A stretch of DNA of 64,000 nt from Aquilaria yunnanensis (Eukaryota > Streptophyta > Magnoliopsida > Malvales > Thymelaeaceae), in assembly GCA_039654915.1 (NCBI GenBank), contig JBDJPA010000011.1:2976001-3040000 (forward strand). Reading direction: 5' to 3'. Under the pieces are notes generated by a model. That model did not search any database. It had not been told where the DNA came from and saw only the letters and a list, made by a program, of their open reading frames with translations. Positions within the stretch are counted from its first letter, which is position 1, and each line of letters starts with the position of its first letter. Made by a program: the position numbers and the translations under genes. Below, piece after piece: positions 11,494 through 23,900 of this stretch.

Positions 11494-12599
11494 AGGGCAT
11501 TTTGCGGGACCTACCACTGGGGTGCGTACTTTCATGATGAGCATGTGCAGAACCGTGGAAATTATGTAATTTTGTCATTTTTATCTTAGCTGCATTTAGA
11601 TAAGATATAGGTTAATTTCTCTGGCTCTTTAATTTCCTGTAAAATCTACTATAAATTTGCCACGGGTTTTGAAAAGGTTGAATGACGATTATATAGATCA
11701 ATGATCCATATATCTAAGCGCCTGTCTTTTGTTTCCATCTTCATGTTACTATTGTTAATCGCATAGCATGTTCTATTTAGTTTAGGTAAAATTTTGCTCA
11801 TGGACATTGGTATTCTGGTAATATCATGCTCCTAAGGCCTGGGTTGTTGGTATAAATGATGGGTAATAATTCCACTTCACTGATATTGAATCGCTACAAA
11901 TGACCGTAACATGCAAGAGAGGAGCAGATGAAAGTATAGACAACCTGAGAACTATGCAGTCCAAAAAAGAAGACAATGGTACCATGTCTTGGGACCCTGG
12001 GTTTGCCCTCTCCTCTTCTTGTTCCACCTCTTTCATTTCTGGCCACCTGCCTGTACTTTTGTTGTGGTCTCGGCTTTTCTTTTGTTAAACCTTGCTGGAA
12101 TGGGCCACAATTTTGGACATATCCCATATGTTGTCTCTATTGAAACATGAAACTGCATGCCTGGGTTTGTTGTGCACACGTACACGTGAAAACTCTGTAA
12201 TCTGTTCGTCGGTCAGGGTCCGAGGATTGTAGTACACGAAACAGACTTCTTTATCTCTTGCTATAATCAACAGAGTGCAATTATGATTCACCCATAGCTA
12301 GGCATAAGACTAACCCGCACGTAAAGAGTTGTATTGATGCCAGAGTATTGCTTATAATCTTTTACAAGTGGAAGACAGGTTTAAAATAAAAACTAGTAGG
12401 AAATGTGATCCGAACACATTTGACAAAAAAAAAAAAAAATACTCAACATTACAGCATTGAAGATGATACGAGAGCAATCTTAGTCAATAATCTATTCTAT
12501 ACCTTCAGCTTAACTAAACTCGTCCGTTCGTGGTAAATAGGAGAAATCTTTTACATGAATAAAGTAGGAATAGTAAAATTTGATATGACCAAAAAACCT
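11494..12599. other. 3' flank of HCS1; no further gene recognised
   Basis: Mixed-composition sequence following the HCS1 stop. The 3' UTR presumably starts here, but I see no decisive poly(A) signal. Short open frames at 11900-12088 (+) and 12085-12291 (-) have no recognisable domains. A 13-14 nt A run lies near 12426-12440. Confidence 0.4.
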
Positions 12600-12890
12600 G
12601 GATTAACTTACCCAAACTAAAACCCGACCTCATCAGAAAAGTCAATGGTCCAAACCCGATTGCATTCAACTTGACCCGAACCCGAACTCAATTAAAGTAA
12701 AACTTGAAAAGCCCAAAATCTGAATGGCCCAAACTCAAAATAGCTGAACTTGGAAAACCAGAACTCAAATTGGACTAAACCCGAATTGACCCAAACTCGA
12801 AATGACCTGAACCCAAGACTGACATGACCCAAACCCAAAAAGACCTGTGTTTAAACCCAACAAGACTCGATTTTAACCCAAATCAACATA
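12600..12890. repeat. Degenerate ACCCGAAC / ACCCAAAC tract
   Basis: About 290 bp of irregular short repeats built on ACCCGAAC, ACCCAAAC and TTGACCC, all C-rich on the + strand. Similar tracts occur near the termini of plant hAT elements, and a related one lies at 34590-34853. The orientation does not fit this tract being the near end of the hAT relic at 13.9-15.8 kb, so it may belong to a different, truncated element. Confidence 0.6.
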
Positions 12891-13943
12891 AAATGTATGG
12901 TCGGCAAATATTTAAAAATTCATGATTTTTTATATATTGATTATTTATCTAAATTGTATATTAATTATGACCATGCAATTGAAGAAATTCAAAAAGTACA
13001 TCAAAATATCCTTTGTTTAGGTATCTTATGGAATTTAAAGAGTAAATTACGCAATAATTTGTCTTGGTTTGTCTAAGGGTCTTCTAGGATTTATTGGTTG
13101 ATAGGACTTAATAATTTTTAGTTTTTTCAAATTTGGTAATCTCACCAATAATGATTCGCTTAATTTAACAATCGTAATCGTTAGTTGCCTTCAACATTTG
13201 ATAACAAGGCTAAACTATATAAAATTTTAATTCAAACTACTAGTAAAGCATACATGAGTTTGAGATGATTTCATTTTATAAAGTTCTCATGGGCTCGAGC
13301 TTAAATTACTTAAAACATTTTTTCCCATTCAAAATCACAAAAGCCTAAAATCACAAATAATAATATAAATCCTGAAGCAACATAACAACTCATTCCAATA
13401 TCAAGTTTTACAACTAAATGAAAACATCTTAATGAAAAAAAGTATGACAACAACATGTCATGTCAAAAGTCTCAAGTAACAAAGTTAATGAGAAAGTCGA
13501 AAGTGACTGCTTTCAAATACTTGCATTTGTGAAACTTATGAATTGCCAAAAAAATGCTAGTTAGTGAAATACCAAATAAAAAATATAGAGTTGTTTGTGC
13601 CTAATTATAAATTGAGTCATTGTCTAAAAAGCACTAAAAAGGTTTAAAAAAAAAAACTCAACTACAATAAATTGACTAGTAGTAATCTTACCTATACACT
13701 AAATTATAAGATGCTTTAAAACTGGTCAGCTATTCCAGTTCCACTTCTATATCATTCAAATGCTTCAAGTCATACTTCTCATCTTTGATAATTGAGAAAT
13801 AAAATTAGTAATAACTACAATATATTGAAATAAAAAATTACAAACGAGAAACTATACCTTCATAACCATACACCCAATTTATGAGATGTTAGTAAAACTT
13901 GTACATTGTCGAGGACAAAACGACTCCTATATTTGTTAAAAAT
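12891..13943. other. AT-rich flank of the hAT relic; no gene
   Basis: AT-rich, with A/T homopolymers and no credible open frame. It lies between the C-rich tract and the C-terminus of the hAT transposase relic and is probably the non-coding 3' part of that transposon. No terminal inverted repeat could be identified. Confidence 0.4.
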
Positions 13944-15772
13944 CTAACTACCTATACTAAAAGTTGATTCTAAAGCAACAGTCGTGATAAGAATACTCAA
14001 TATGTCTTTTGCCATTTGTGCTATAATTGGATATTGTGCATCATTTTCTTTCCAAAAAGTAAGGAAATATAACTTCAACTCAATTGGTTTTCTAGACTCA
14101 TCCAAATAAAGATCAAGCTGTGACTTTAAGTTGAAAGTTTCCATTGTATCATGGGCAAAATCCTACATCCAAATCAACATATCTATCAATTTTAAGAGTA
14201 TTGTACAATATAAAAGAGTACATATTAGCATAATAACAAAAAATTAATTTACTTACAAGAATATCTGAATTTACTTCCCGATAAAATTGTCCACCACCAG
14301 TTCTAACATCACACAAGTGAGATGAACTAGCATTACGAGTCTCATCCTCTTTAAAAAGGAAATTTAATTGATCTCGAACATCTAACCACTTAGAAACATG
14401 AGTTATGCCCAATTTCTCATAGCAGTATTTGAAAAAAGCTAATTTATACCGAGAATCAAGTACAACTACAAAAAAGAAAACTACTAAAAAATATTCTCAA
14501 TATTTATGAAACTTTTCATTCATTTGTTCTATCATTTCTCTTATTTGGGAGTCTAGGTTATCTATTGCCTCTAATATAAACTTTTGCATTTCCTATATAT
14601 TCTCAAAGTATTAATTAGTAGTGGGATATTCAGAGCTAGGGAATAGAGTGGTCATTTCATAAAAAAGCTTTTAAAATTGTTGTATTTTTGCAATTTCGTC
14701 CCACTCTCCATAACTAGGGCAATGTTCATAACATATGTCAACAATTTGCAGCTAAGAAAATACTTGACGATAAAAAAATGCCCTTTCAAATATCAAATAA
14801 GTGAAATTCCACCGTGTAGGCATATATAGCCACAATGATTTTGAAATGTTTACCCCAATTGCTATAGCATACTAAAAAAATCTAATCCTTATTGCTTATG
14901 ATCTACGAACATATAGAACACTTTCTCTAATTTTTTTTAAATGCCTAGAAACTACCTTCAACCCATCTTGAAGGTTGAGTTGGGTACACAACAAAGTCTG
15001 CTTACTAGTTATGTTGCTAGCATTGTCTAAAGTGATGGAAAAAACTTTTCTCTCAATCTCCCATTCTTTCAAGAGACAAAATATTTTTTTATATAATATG
15101 TTAGAATTTTGAGGTGGTTCAAAGATACTGAAAAATCAAGACTTTACTCCTCAACTTCCAACCAATGTCCATATAATGTGCAATGACACAAAGATAACAT
15201 TCATCAATCATTAAAGTTCATATATCACTAGTTAAGCAAATCTTTCTAGAAAAAGTTCCCTAAAGAAGATTTAAGCTATTCCCCGAATTTCTTATGGAAC
15301 TTAACAATATCACTGTTATAGGTGTTTCGACATACATGTTAACTTTTAAGTTTAGATATGAATTGTAACCACACACATTTTCATATTCAACATAAGAATA
15401 TGGTAGGTTATGTTTGATTATAATTCTACATTGCCACTCTCTACAAGTAGCTTCATCTAACCTTCCATGGAATGATACTTCATTGCTACCACTGTCATTT
15501 AAAGAACTTTGATATTTGGCACGCTTCTTTAAATGGTGCAAAAGATTTTTTGTTTCCACTATAGAATCAACCTTATACTCTTTAACTTTACAGTGCTTGT
15601 ATTTGGCTTTTTTCACTTTATCTTCATATAACTCTCCGTCAATACACTCAAACTCATTCCAAATCTTAGACCAAGATCTACTTTGCTCTCTTTTAGCATC
15701 ACTTGCACTAACAGTCTCTTGATTATTGAAGTCATCCACATTTATGCCAGACATGTTTACTGTTGGATCCAT
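13944..15772 (-). pseudogene. hAT-family transposase relic (BED finger, RICESLEEPER/Ac-like)
   Basis: Read on the minus strand from ATG 15772, a BED-type zinc-finger region comes first (WSKIWNEFE, ... KHCKVKEY, ... LLHHLKK). It is followed by a degenerate central part recognisable as hAT catalytic region at about 15030-14430 (LDNASN, MPTRWNFTYL, a WDEI block, a KFHKYWE block, VVLDSRYKL). The C-terminal dimerisation block follows at 14144-13944 (LKLYFLTFWKENDAQYP, ... ESTFS). The frame is broken several times, and separate open pieces survive at 15260-15772, 14149-14412 and 13944-14144. The first cysteine of the BED finger appears replaced (KAKYKHC where CxxC is expected). The protein is non-functional. 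Neither TIRs nor an 8-bp duplication were found. Confidence 0.8.
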
Positions 15773-16751
15773 TGCTGTAAAACAAATAAGAATAATTAGA
15801 CTTACATAAAATAAATACTCTAAAATTGAACATTGTAGTGCATTTCGAATATTTAAAGGCTAAAACTATTGGTTAGTCCAAAATTAAATTCCTTGCCTAA
15901 ACATGTAATTGTATATAATATTATTAATTTAATTGATGCATGACTAATCTAAACAAATAAGAAAACAAAAAATAGAAAAGCAATTAAAAAAAACTTGTCA
16001 GTGACTTTTATGCAAAATAAAAAAATTCAGTGACTCAGGTGACCGAAATACAAAGTTTATGGGCTAAACAAGCGTTTTACCAAAAGAGAAGAAAGCTTGG
16101 CTGGGTCCACTGTGGAGGAACGGGTCGGATCGCAGGTTCGTTTCAGGTAGTCTTTGATTCTCTCTTGATGCCGGCGACTTGGGGCAATCGGAGGCTGGGC
16201 TTCGATATGGCGGTCACAGTGACCTTGGCTAATGAAGGAACGACGATCGGCGGCGGGGGAACTGGCAAATCCGAGACAGGACACGGCGGTGTTGTGTTTT
16301 GATCAAGATTTTGAAAACTCTTTCTATCCTTTGATTGGCACAAACGGTGGTGACGGAACCTTGGAACAAGCGGCACGGCTTGCGGGGAAGCAGGGGAGGC
16401 GAGCTAGGATCGGAAGCGATGGCTGGAGCGGCGTCGGGCAAAGAGAATGTAACTTCCAAGGGTGGCGGCAATAGTTAGGAAACTTTAGGGTTTCTGATGT
16501 TGAAGATGGCGAGATAAGGGCCTAAAGTTACACTTTCACCTTTTTTCTGGATGGGGCTTATAGTTGTGGATTTCTTTCAGTTTTTCCTATGATTTTTCTC
16601 AAAATGTGACCCTTATTTGTAGTAGGGGAGACATAAATGCGATTAACAAGATTTTGAGAGATTAAATCTCATCCAAATCTAATTTAAAGAGGCTTATATA
16701 TGTTAGAATATAATTTGGTAAAATTCTAATTTAAGTCCAACAAAACTCTTA
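15773..16751. other. Flank with a GC-rich core at 16080-16510; no gene assigned
   Basis: AT-rich to 16020, then about 430 bp of high-GC sequence open in several frames on both strands, none recognisable. Its edges (GTGACC...GGGCTAA near 16040-16065, and GGGCCTAAAGTTACAC near 16517-16533) are loosely inverted, so it may be a small long-TIR element like others here. That reading is weak. Confidence 0.3.
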
Positions 16752-16772
16752 GGCCCTGTTTGGGAACAGCGT
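16752..16772 (+). repeat. PIF/Harbinger left terminal inverted repeat
   Basis: Starts GGCCCTGTTTGG immediately after the TTA duplication. Pairs with the inverted right end at 33859-33879 at 16 of 21 positions. Confidence 0.85.
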
Positions 16773-17210
16773 CAGAGATTAGCTGCTAATATTAGAGTTA
16801 GCGATTAGTGTTTAAAGTTTCTAGTGTTTGGTAGACTAGCTTTTTAGAAAAGCTATCATATAGTAAATTTACGTAAAACACCCAAATTTAAATTGCAACA
16901 TATTTCTATTAACAATATGTGTGTGTGTGTGTGTGTTTTTCTCCGGCTGCTACAAAATTTTTTGCCTCTCCGTGTTAGGAACATTTGCTCTCCCTTGAGC
17001 TAGCAACATACAATCACCATGTTTCTATATGAATTCCACCTATGTAACATAAAATTTTATTTTTTGGTGGTATAGCATATAAAGTGGCAATTTGAAGCTA
17101 CAAATCAAATATATGAATAAGTCTAACAATGTGTCTTTGCAATAGAAAAAACTAAAAAACTTCAAAATTGAAATGCAATTCATCTAATCCTAAAAATAAA
17201 AGCCCTTAAT

Positions 17211-18548
17211 TTAGTGCCTTGATAGTAAACAATTAGTAATTTTTTCTCTTAGTTGAGACATCTCTGATTCATTGACATTTCGTCTCTCACTTTCACAACT
17301 ATCATCGTCATCACTATCTTCTTCAAACTCTTCATTCTCATTCGCAGCCCTATGAAAATCTGAATCAACGGTACCTGCATATCTTCGTATGTAATTATGT
17401 AAAGTCATAGCTGTTTTACAATCATGACTTGCTTCGCAAAAGGATAATTGGGCATATGTTTTAGGATATCCCATTTCATTTTCAATACTCCAAATGCTCT
17501 TTCAATAGCACTTCGTAAGGAAGAATGCGTTTTGTTAAATATCTCTTCTTTTCCTGATGCTGGTCTTCCTTGACGAAAATCAGATAGGTGATATCTTTCT
17601 TCTCTATAGGGCCATAAGTAACCTGAAATTTGAGGGTACCCTGCATCCACTAGGTAATACTTGCCTGCATAATCTTATCATTTTTAGTTGTATTATAGAT
17701 TAAGAGCAATGGCAAATCTCACAATTATAAATCATCTAAGAGTTACCAGGATGGGGGATGAGGAAAGTTCCATTGCTTTTGATAGAGAGCCCTTTTAAAT
17801 ACATTCGCATCATGAGCCGATCCCTCCCAACCAGCAAGGGCAAAAGTGAAACACAGATTAAAATCACATGCTGCCATGACATTCTATGTCGGCACACCTT
17901 TCTGTCCAATATATGAAATTTGATTAGTGACCGGGATAGATGCTGGGATATGTGTGCCATCAATGGCACCAATGCAGTCCTACAGTAATGTAAAAAGAGG
18001 TAAAAGAAAAAAGTGTTTAATAAAATGAATAAGGATTTAAGTGAGATTAAAGTATTATCAACCCTAAAATTTTCACAAAGCCTAATTACCTTAAAATAAG
18101 GCATGTACCTACGATCCTTTCTTATCTGCTCTGGTGTCCGGGTAAAATTGGGATCACAAGGTTTAATGACATCAGATGCCAAACGGATGACACTCTCTAA
18201 TACTATAGTTAAGTACCTGTTGATTGTTTCCCCTGACCTTTGAAAGTGCTATTGTGTTTCTCGATTAGAGTCACCATGTCCTAATATATTTATAAAAATC
18301 GCAAGTGTCTCCATTGTGGACATGTTAACAGAGCCACTCAATCCATAATTATTTTCCAAAGTGCAAAGCAAACTCAGAAAAGTTTCTTCAGTCATTCTAA
18401 ATTGATCATAAAATCTTCTATCATGCCCTTGTAGCAATTCTCTAACCCATAATTCACCATTTTGTGCAGAGTCCATGCATGGTCTTTTAAGAACATACTT
18501 TCGATAATAATCATCAATCTCATTAAGACAAATACCCGCTAAGAACAT
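17211..18548 (-). pseudogene. PIF/Harbinger DDE transposase (HARBI1-like), broken
   Basis: Probable exons on the minus strand: 18548-18090, 17979-17747 and 17664-17211, with GT-AG introns of 110 and 82 bp. The N-terminal DNA-binding region is followed by the nuclease domain. The three catalytic acidic residues are still visible: Asp in GAIDGTH, Asp in GSAHDA and Glu in SAIERAFG. Three lesions stop it working: TAG at 18251-18249 (after NRETQ), TAG at 17886-17884 (after KGVPT) and a frameshift near 17410, between AKQVMIVK and TAMTLHNYIRR. The C-terminal tail is acidic (a run of Asp/Glu), as is common in plant PIF transposases. Each lesion is local and the rest is well preserved, so inactivation looks fairly recent. 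Confidence 0.85.
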
Positions 18549-19644
18549 AATTTTTATAATAAATTATGAATATGTTTTATATAAAGTTACACAATAGAAC
18601 ATCAAAATAAACATAAAATGCGAGAATGAGAAGCCAATAAACAAGCTTATTTGGTAGTTAAAATGCACTTCTAAACCCTCCCCCTTCCCCCCGGGCACCC
18701 AAAAAAATAAGGTATCTCTAAATAGAATTGATCAAACCATTTATTGAGGTATTTCTAAAAATTAGGAAACCTAACAATATCTTACACCCACAACATTAAT
18801 AGACCACTGCCTCAAGTATTAACAACAAGCATTGTAGTAAAATAGGCGAGAGTAGAGATAGAAATAATGCCAAACATTCTTCGAGGCCACAAAACGTAAA
18901 TTGATTGTAAGTAAAATTCCATGTGTATTTTCCTTAAGTTGTTGCAACCACAAAGCCTTAATGAGCTACAAGACAAATGAAGGATAAAACAGCATGTGAA
19001 AAATGCATGTTTCCAGGCATTATCGTTTCTTCCAAGTTTAACAACAGATCTAAACTAAAATTCACATTTTCCACATTTCTTAGTTAAAGCGTTATCTTCT
19101 CTTATAGTCTTTTTTTTTTTTTAAAGCTCCAAATTATGATGTCTCCGTTGTTAAAAAAAACCAAGCTATAGGACTGGAAAATAAGATCGTAAAATCAGAT
19201 CCAACAGAACACCGATTAATAACTCTTGACAGAACTATAACAACTAGAGATTCTTCAATCCAATCACTGAAAACCTATATATGGTTTTGTGTAATTTGAG
19301 CTACGAGAATTTAAAAAACAACCTGTATAGGACAAGAACAAGGAAGCAAAAACATGCAAGAGGTCAAGCAAAAAGCCGCACCTGCTAAATCAATATTACG
19401 CATGTCATCAACCAGTATTCCTAATCATTCTTGTTCATAATCATTCACTTCATCTGAATCAGTATGTTCATCAGATGTAAATAATCCTTGCATATATCAA
19501 ATATAAATTACATAAGTCAAAGGTAACTTTATTGTCAGTCTAATCTTTGAGCTTCGACATAAGCACCTTAATAGATTAAAGAACACTACATGATAGCATA
19601 GAAAGTAGATATTTCATTGAAAAAAATGAAATGGTCACTTGGTA
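18549..19644. other. Harbinger non-coding segment between transposase and copia insertion
   Basis: AT-rich with no credible open frame. It includes a C-rich patch at 18678-18700. This is the interval between the two divergent ends of the transposon's genes, into which the copia array inserted. Confidence 0.5.
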
Positions 19645-19649
19645 CATTT

Positions 19650-20332
19650 TGTTGTAAACAGCAATTTGTAACAATCACGAACCACCTTAACCCGAGGCGT
19701 GTATTCACTGTCCTCAAGGATTATATTTCGCGACTCTCCAAAGTATGCAGGAGAACAGGTCTACGAAAATCCCCCAGGATACAACGGGTCTTCCGGGAAG
19801 TGTGCACTCACACCCGGGATACTCTAGGAATTAGCAGAAACTCAAGAGCCAGCAAGGGTCAAAGCAGGAGGGGGAGAGAAGAGAGAGCTCGAAAGCGTTG
19901 TAATTAGGAGAGGAGTGAAAATGGGTATTTATAGGTAGTAGTGGTCCGATTTTAAACGTTGGGTAATAATGTGTCAGAATTAAAACGCTGGGGTAATAAT
20001 GTGCAATAAGTTTGGGAGTTACAGAATTTATCCTGGTTTTATAATTTTGTCCGTTTTGATATCCAAACACGTGAAAAACAAATTTTCCGGGTAAGGATAA
20101 AAAAGTAAATTCAGAAAATATAAAAACTGACTTGGACCGGGCCTCGTGATACTTTGCGCGCAGGGGGGGGGGGGAAATCGGACTCTTTCCACTGTTTTGG
20201 CCCATCTTGTGCGCGCGAGCCCATTACCATTTTCTTTCTTATCTAGCCCACTTGGGTATGTTAACTTATAAAGTCTTAGAACTCTCATTGTCCAAGCCAT
20301 GTGGGATTTGCCTTTTGGAATATTTCACAACA
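19650..20332 (-). repeat. Copia LTR 1 (3' LTR of copy A), 683 bp
   Basis: TGTTGT...ACAACA ends. Differs from LTRs 2 and 3 at 19745 (a for g), 19832 (t for c), 19835 (c for t) and 19862 (a for g). Poly-G run of 12. On the minus strand it carries TATAAATA at 19933-19926. Confidence 0.95.
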
Positions 20333-20340
20333 ATCCCCCA
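20333..20340 (-). promoter_or_regulatory. Copia polypurine tract (copy A)
   Basis: TGGGGGAT on the minus strand directly adjoins the 3' LTR, the expected position of the plus-strand primer. The same tract occurs in copy B at 25692-25699. It lies about 570 bp past the end of the polyprotein frame. Confidence 0.75.
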
Positions 20341-20909
20341 CATATTTCAAAAGGCATTATTTCAAGGTTTCTTTGCTGGCTTTAAGCTCAAGAGTACAAT
20401 GCATCGTGGCTGGTGTCTATTAGACTATGAACCAGTCCTAGAGCCAATGAAACTTAACTTACAGAGTACTTGGTGAAGCATTTAGTTTTTATGAACCAAA
20501 TACCCTTTTGTAATTTAAGTGATTCATTGATCACATTACACCCCCACAATTTCTGCTGTTCATCGCGGTGTTGCGCTTATCGGCCATGCGCATGTCCTGG
20601 TTTTCATGAGTGCTTTAGAGATTCTGCCACAAATCTCATAGGAGCGGCTTCACTCCTACACTCATATAGGTGATTCCATCAAGTGTATACTGCATAAATA
20701 CACTACCTATCATGGCTTATGTAAATCATTAAGAGCTTTTTGCTCATCCTCTAGTAAATGCAGTTTTTGCATTATCTACACCATATGAGGGACCTTTTAA
20801 GGAAAAGTTTTGATAATGCTTCCAGGTCTAACAGTGACTTGTTATTACCCATATGAACCTAATTCATGGGATCTCCAATCACATAGGTTGGGTTACCATC
20901 ACTATTGAC

Positions 20910-23900
20910 TCAGGTTGGCAATAGTCCCATTCCTCTCGATGTTTCATATATCATTTTCCTTCCCAGAGGTTTAGTTAGAGGATCGGCCAAATTCACTTCT
21001 GACTTTACATAATCGATCGATATAACACCATCATTAAGCAGCTGCTTTACAACATCATGTCTTAATCGAATGTGTCTATTTTTGCCATTGTAAGATTTAT
21101 TTTTTGCAATTGCTATTGCCGCTTGGCAATCACAATGCATAGACACAAAAGGCATTGGCTTTATACCCAACGGTATATCTGCTAAGAAGTTTTTCAACCA
21201 CTCAGCTTCACTTCCAGCCATTTCTAAGGCTATAAATTCTGACTCCATAGTGGATCTGGCAATGATAGTTTGCTTTGAAGATTTCTAAGACACAGCTCCA
21301 CCACCAAGAGTAAAAATGTACCCACTAGTAGATTTGGTTTCATCAGAGTCAGAAATCCAATTAGCATCACTGTACCCTTCTAGTACAGCGGGAAAACCAG
21401 TATACATGATACCACATTTCATGGTACCTTTTAGATATTTCATAATTCTTACCAAAGCATTCCAATGTTCTTCATTCAGATTTTGAGTATATCTACTCAA
21501 TCTACACACAGCATAAGCTATGTCAGGTCGAGTGAAGTTCATTAGGTGCATCAGACTTCCAATAATTTGTGCATACTCTTGTTGAGCAACACTTTCACCT
21601 TTATTTTTCTTTAATTGTGTGTTTGCATCATAAGGAGTGCTCACAGATGTCACCTCAAGATAGTTAAACTTCATTAGAAGTTTTTCAACATAGTGTTCCT
21701 GTGACAACATTAAGCAACTTTCTTTCCTTATGATCTTAACACCCAAAATTACACTAGCTTCCCCTAGATCTTTCATGTCAAACTGTGAAGATAGGAAGCT
21801 TTTGGTATGTTCAACTATTTCAAGAGTAGTTCCAAAAATGAGCATATCATCCACATAGAGGCTAATTATTACACATTCACCACCTTCAAGTTTTGTGTAA
21901 ACACATTTATCAACTCCAATAGTTGAAAAATTATTACCTAACAAGACTTGGTCAAATTTCTCATGCCATTGTTTAGGTGCTTGTTTTAATCCATATAAGG
22001 ATTTTCGCAATTTGCACACCTTTGTTTCTTGTCCAGAAACAACATAGCCTTCTGGCTGGACCATATATATTTCCTCTTGTAGATCCCCATTTAAGAAAGC
22101 AGTTTTGACATCCATTTGATGTATAATAAGTTTATGTACAGAAGCCAAGGCAAATAAAACTCTTATTGAAGAAATCCTAGAAACTGGTGCAAAAGTGTCA
22201 AAATAATCAACATTTTCTTTTTGAGTGAATCCTTTTGCTACCAATCTTACTTTATATTTGTCAACCGAGCCATCAGGCTTAAGTTTTCTTTTGAAAATCC
22301 ATTTACAACCAATGGGTTTAGCACCAGGTGGTAAATCTACCAAATCCCATGTTTGATTTTGTAAAATAGAATCTATTTCATTTTGAATGGCTTCTTTCCA
22401 GAAAACAGATTCTTTTGAATAAATCGTCTGTTTAAAAGTTATGGGATCATCTACAAGGTAGGTGTAAAAGTCATGTCCAAAGGAACTCTCTTTCCTTTTC
22501 CTTTTACTCCTTCTCAAGTCTTCCACTTGATGTTCAGAGATATTTTCATCAGTGGGGGCACGAGAAATCTTTTCCTTCTTCAAAGGAAAGATATGCTCAA
22601 AAAACTCAGCATTTTTTGTTTCGATTATGGTGTTGTAGTCCAACACATCACTTCTCAACACTAAAAATCTATATGCAGCACTATGATCTGCATATCCAAT
22701 AAACATGCAATCGGATGTCTTTGATCCAATTTTACGCTTTTTTGGTTCAGGAAGCATAACCTTTGCAAGACATCCCCAAACTTTTAAGTACTTTAAGTTT
22801 GGGGGATAACCCTTCCATATTTCATATGGAGTTATACCAGCCTTTTTGTAAGGAATTCGATTTTGCAAATGACAAGCAGATAAGATAGCTTCTCCCCAAA
22901 GATTATCAGGAGCAGAAGAACTAACAAGCATGGCATTCATCATTTCTTTCAAAGTTCTATTTTTCCTTTCAGCTACACCATTTGATTCAGGAGAGTATGG
23001 TGGAGTTAATTCATGAATTATCCCTTCTTTTTCACAGAAATCATTAAACGATAGAAACTCACCTCCTCTATCTGATCTAACTCTTTTAATCTTTTTGTTC
23101 AATTGATTTTCCACTTCAGACTTATACAACAAAAACATATCAAAAGCCTCATCTTTGTTTCTTAACAAATAAACTTTGGTGAATCTAGAGAAATCATCTA
23201 TGAAAGTCACATAATATCTTTTTCCTCCTCTAGTCATAGTATGTTTCAAATCACCAAGATCAGTGTGAATTAAGCTTAATAATTCTGATTCTCTTTCAAT
23301 TGAAGTACAAGTTTTCTTTGTTGATTTAGTTTCGACACATATTTCACATTTATCAAAACTTGTGTTACTAGGGGGTGTGATTAAACCTAATGATTGCATC
23401 TTTTTCAAATAAGATATACTCACATGTCCTAATCTAGCATGCCATAAATCAATAGACTCAACCAAATAAGCAGAAGACGATGCATTATTGTTATTGATAA
23501 TATTGAAAACACTTAATACAAAGAGACCCTGGTTACAATAACCCTTACCCACATAATTATTGTTTCTAGTCATGACTATCTTGTCACAATCAAATGTGAC
23601 TTTGATGCCAGCCTTCATCAGCAAAGACACGGAAACCAAGTTGGCTCTTATGGTGGGTACATGCAATACATCATTTAGAGCCAGTGTCTTTCCAGAGGTC
23701 AATTTCAGAAGTACCTTGCCCTTGCCTAGAACTGGTGTACCTCGGGAATCACCAAGATACACTGTTTCAACGCCTTCTCGTAGTGGAGTATAGGAGGAAA
23801 ATCCATTTCTGTTGCCACAAATATGCCTGGTGGCACCAGAATCTATCACCCACTCTTTTGAATTAGTAGCAAGGTATGCTTGTGAAACTACTGCAGCAAT

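Noticed and set aside
16030..16474. Several overlapping GC-rich open frames on both strands
   Set aside because: Open in many frames only because of high GC; no recognisable peptide.
20207..20673. Plus-strand frames in the copia LTR and 3' untranslated part (also at 25506-26032)
   Set aside because: They run antisense to the element, recur identically in both copies because the DNA is duplicated, and match no protein.
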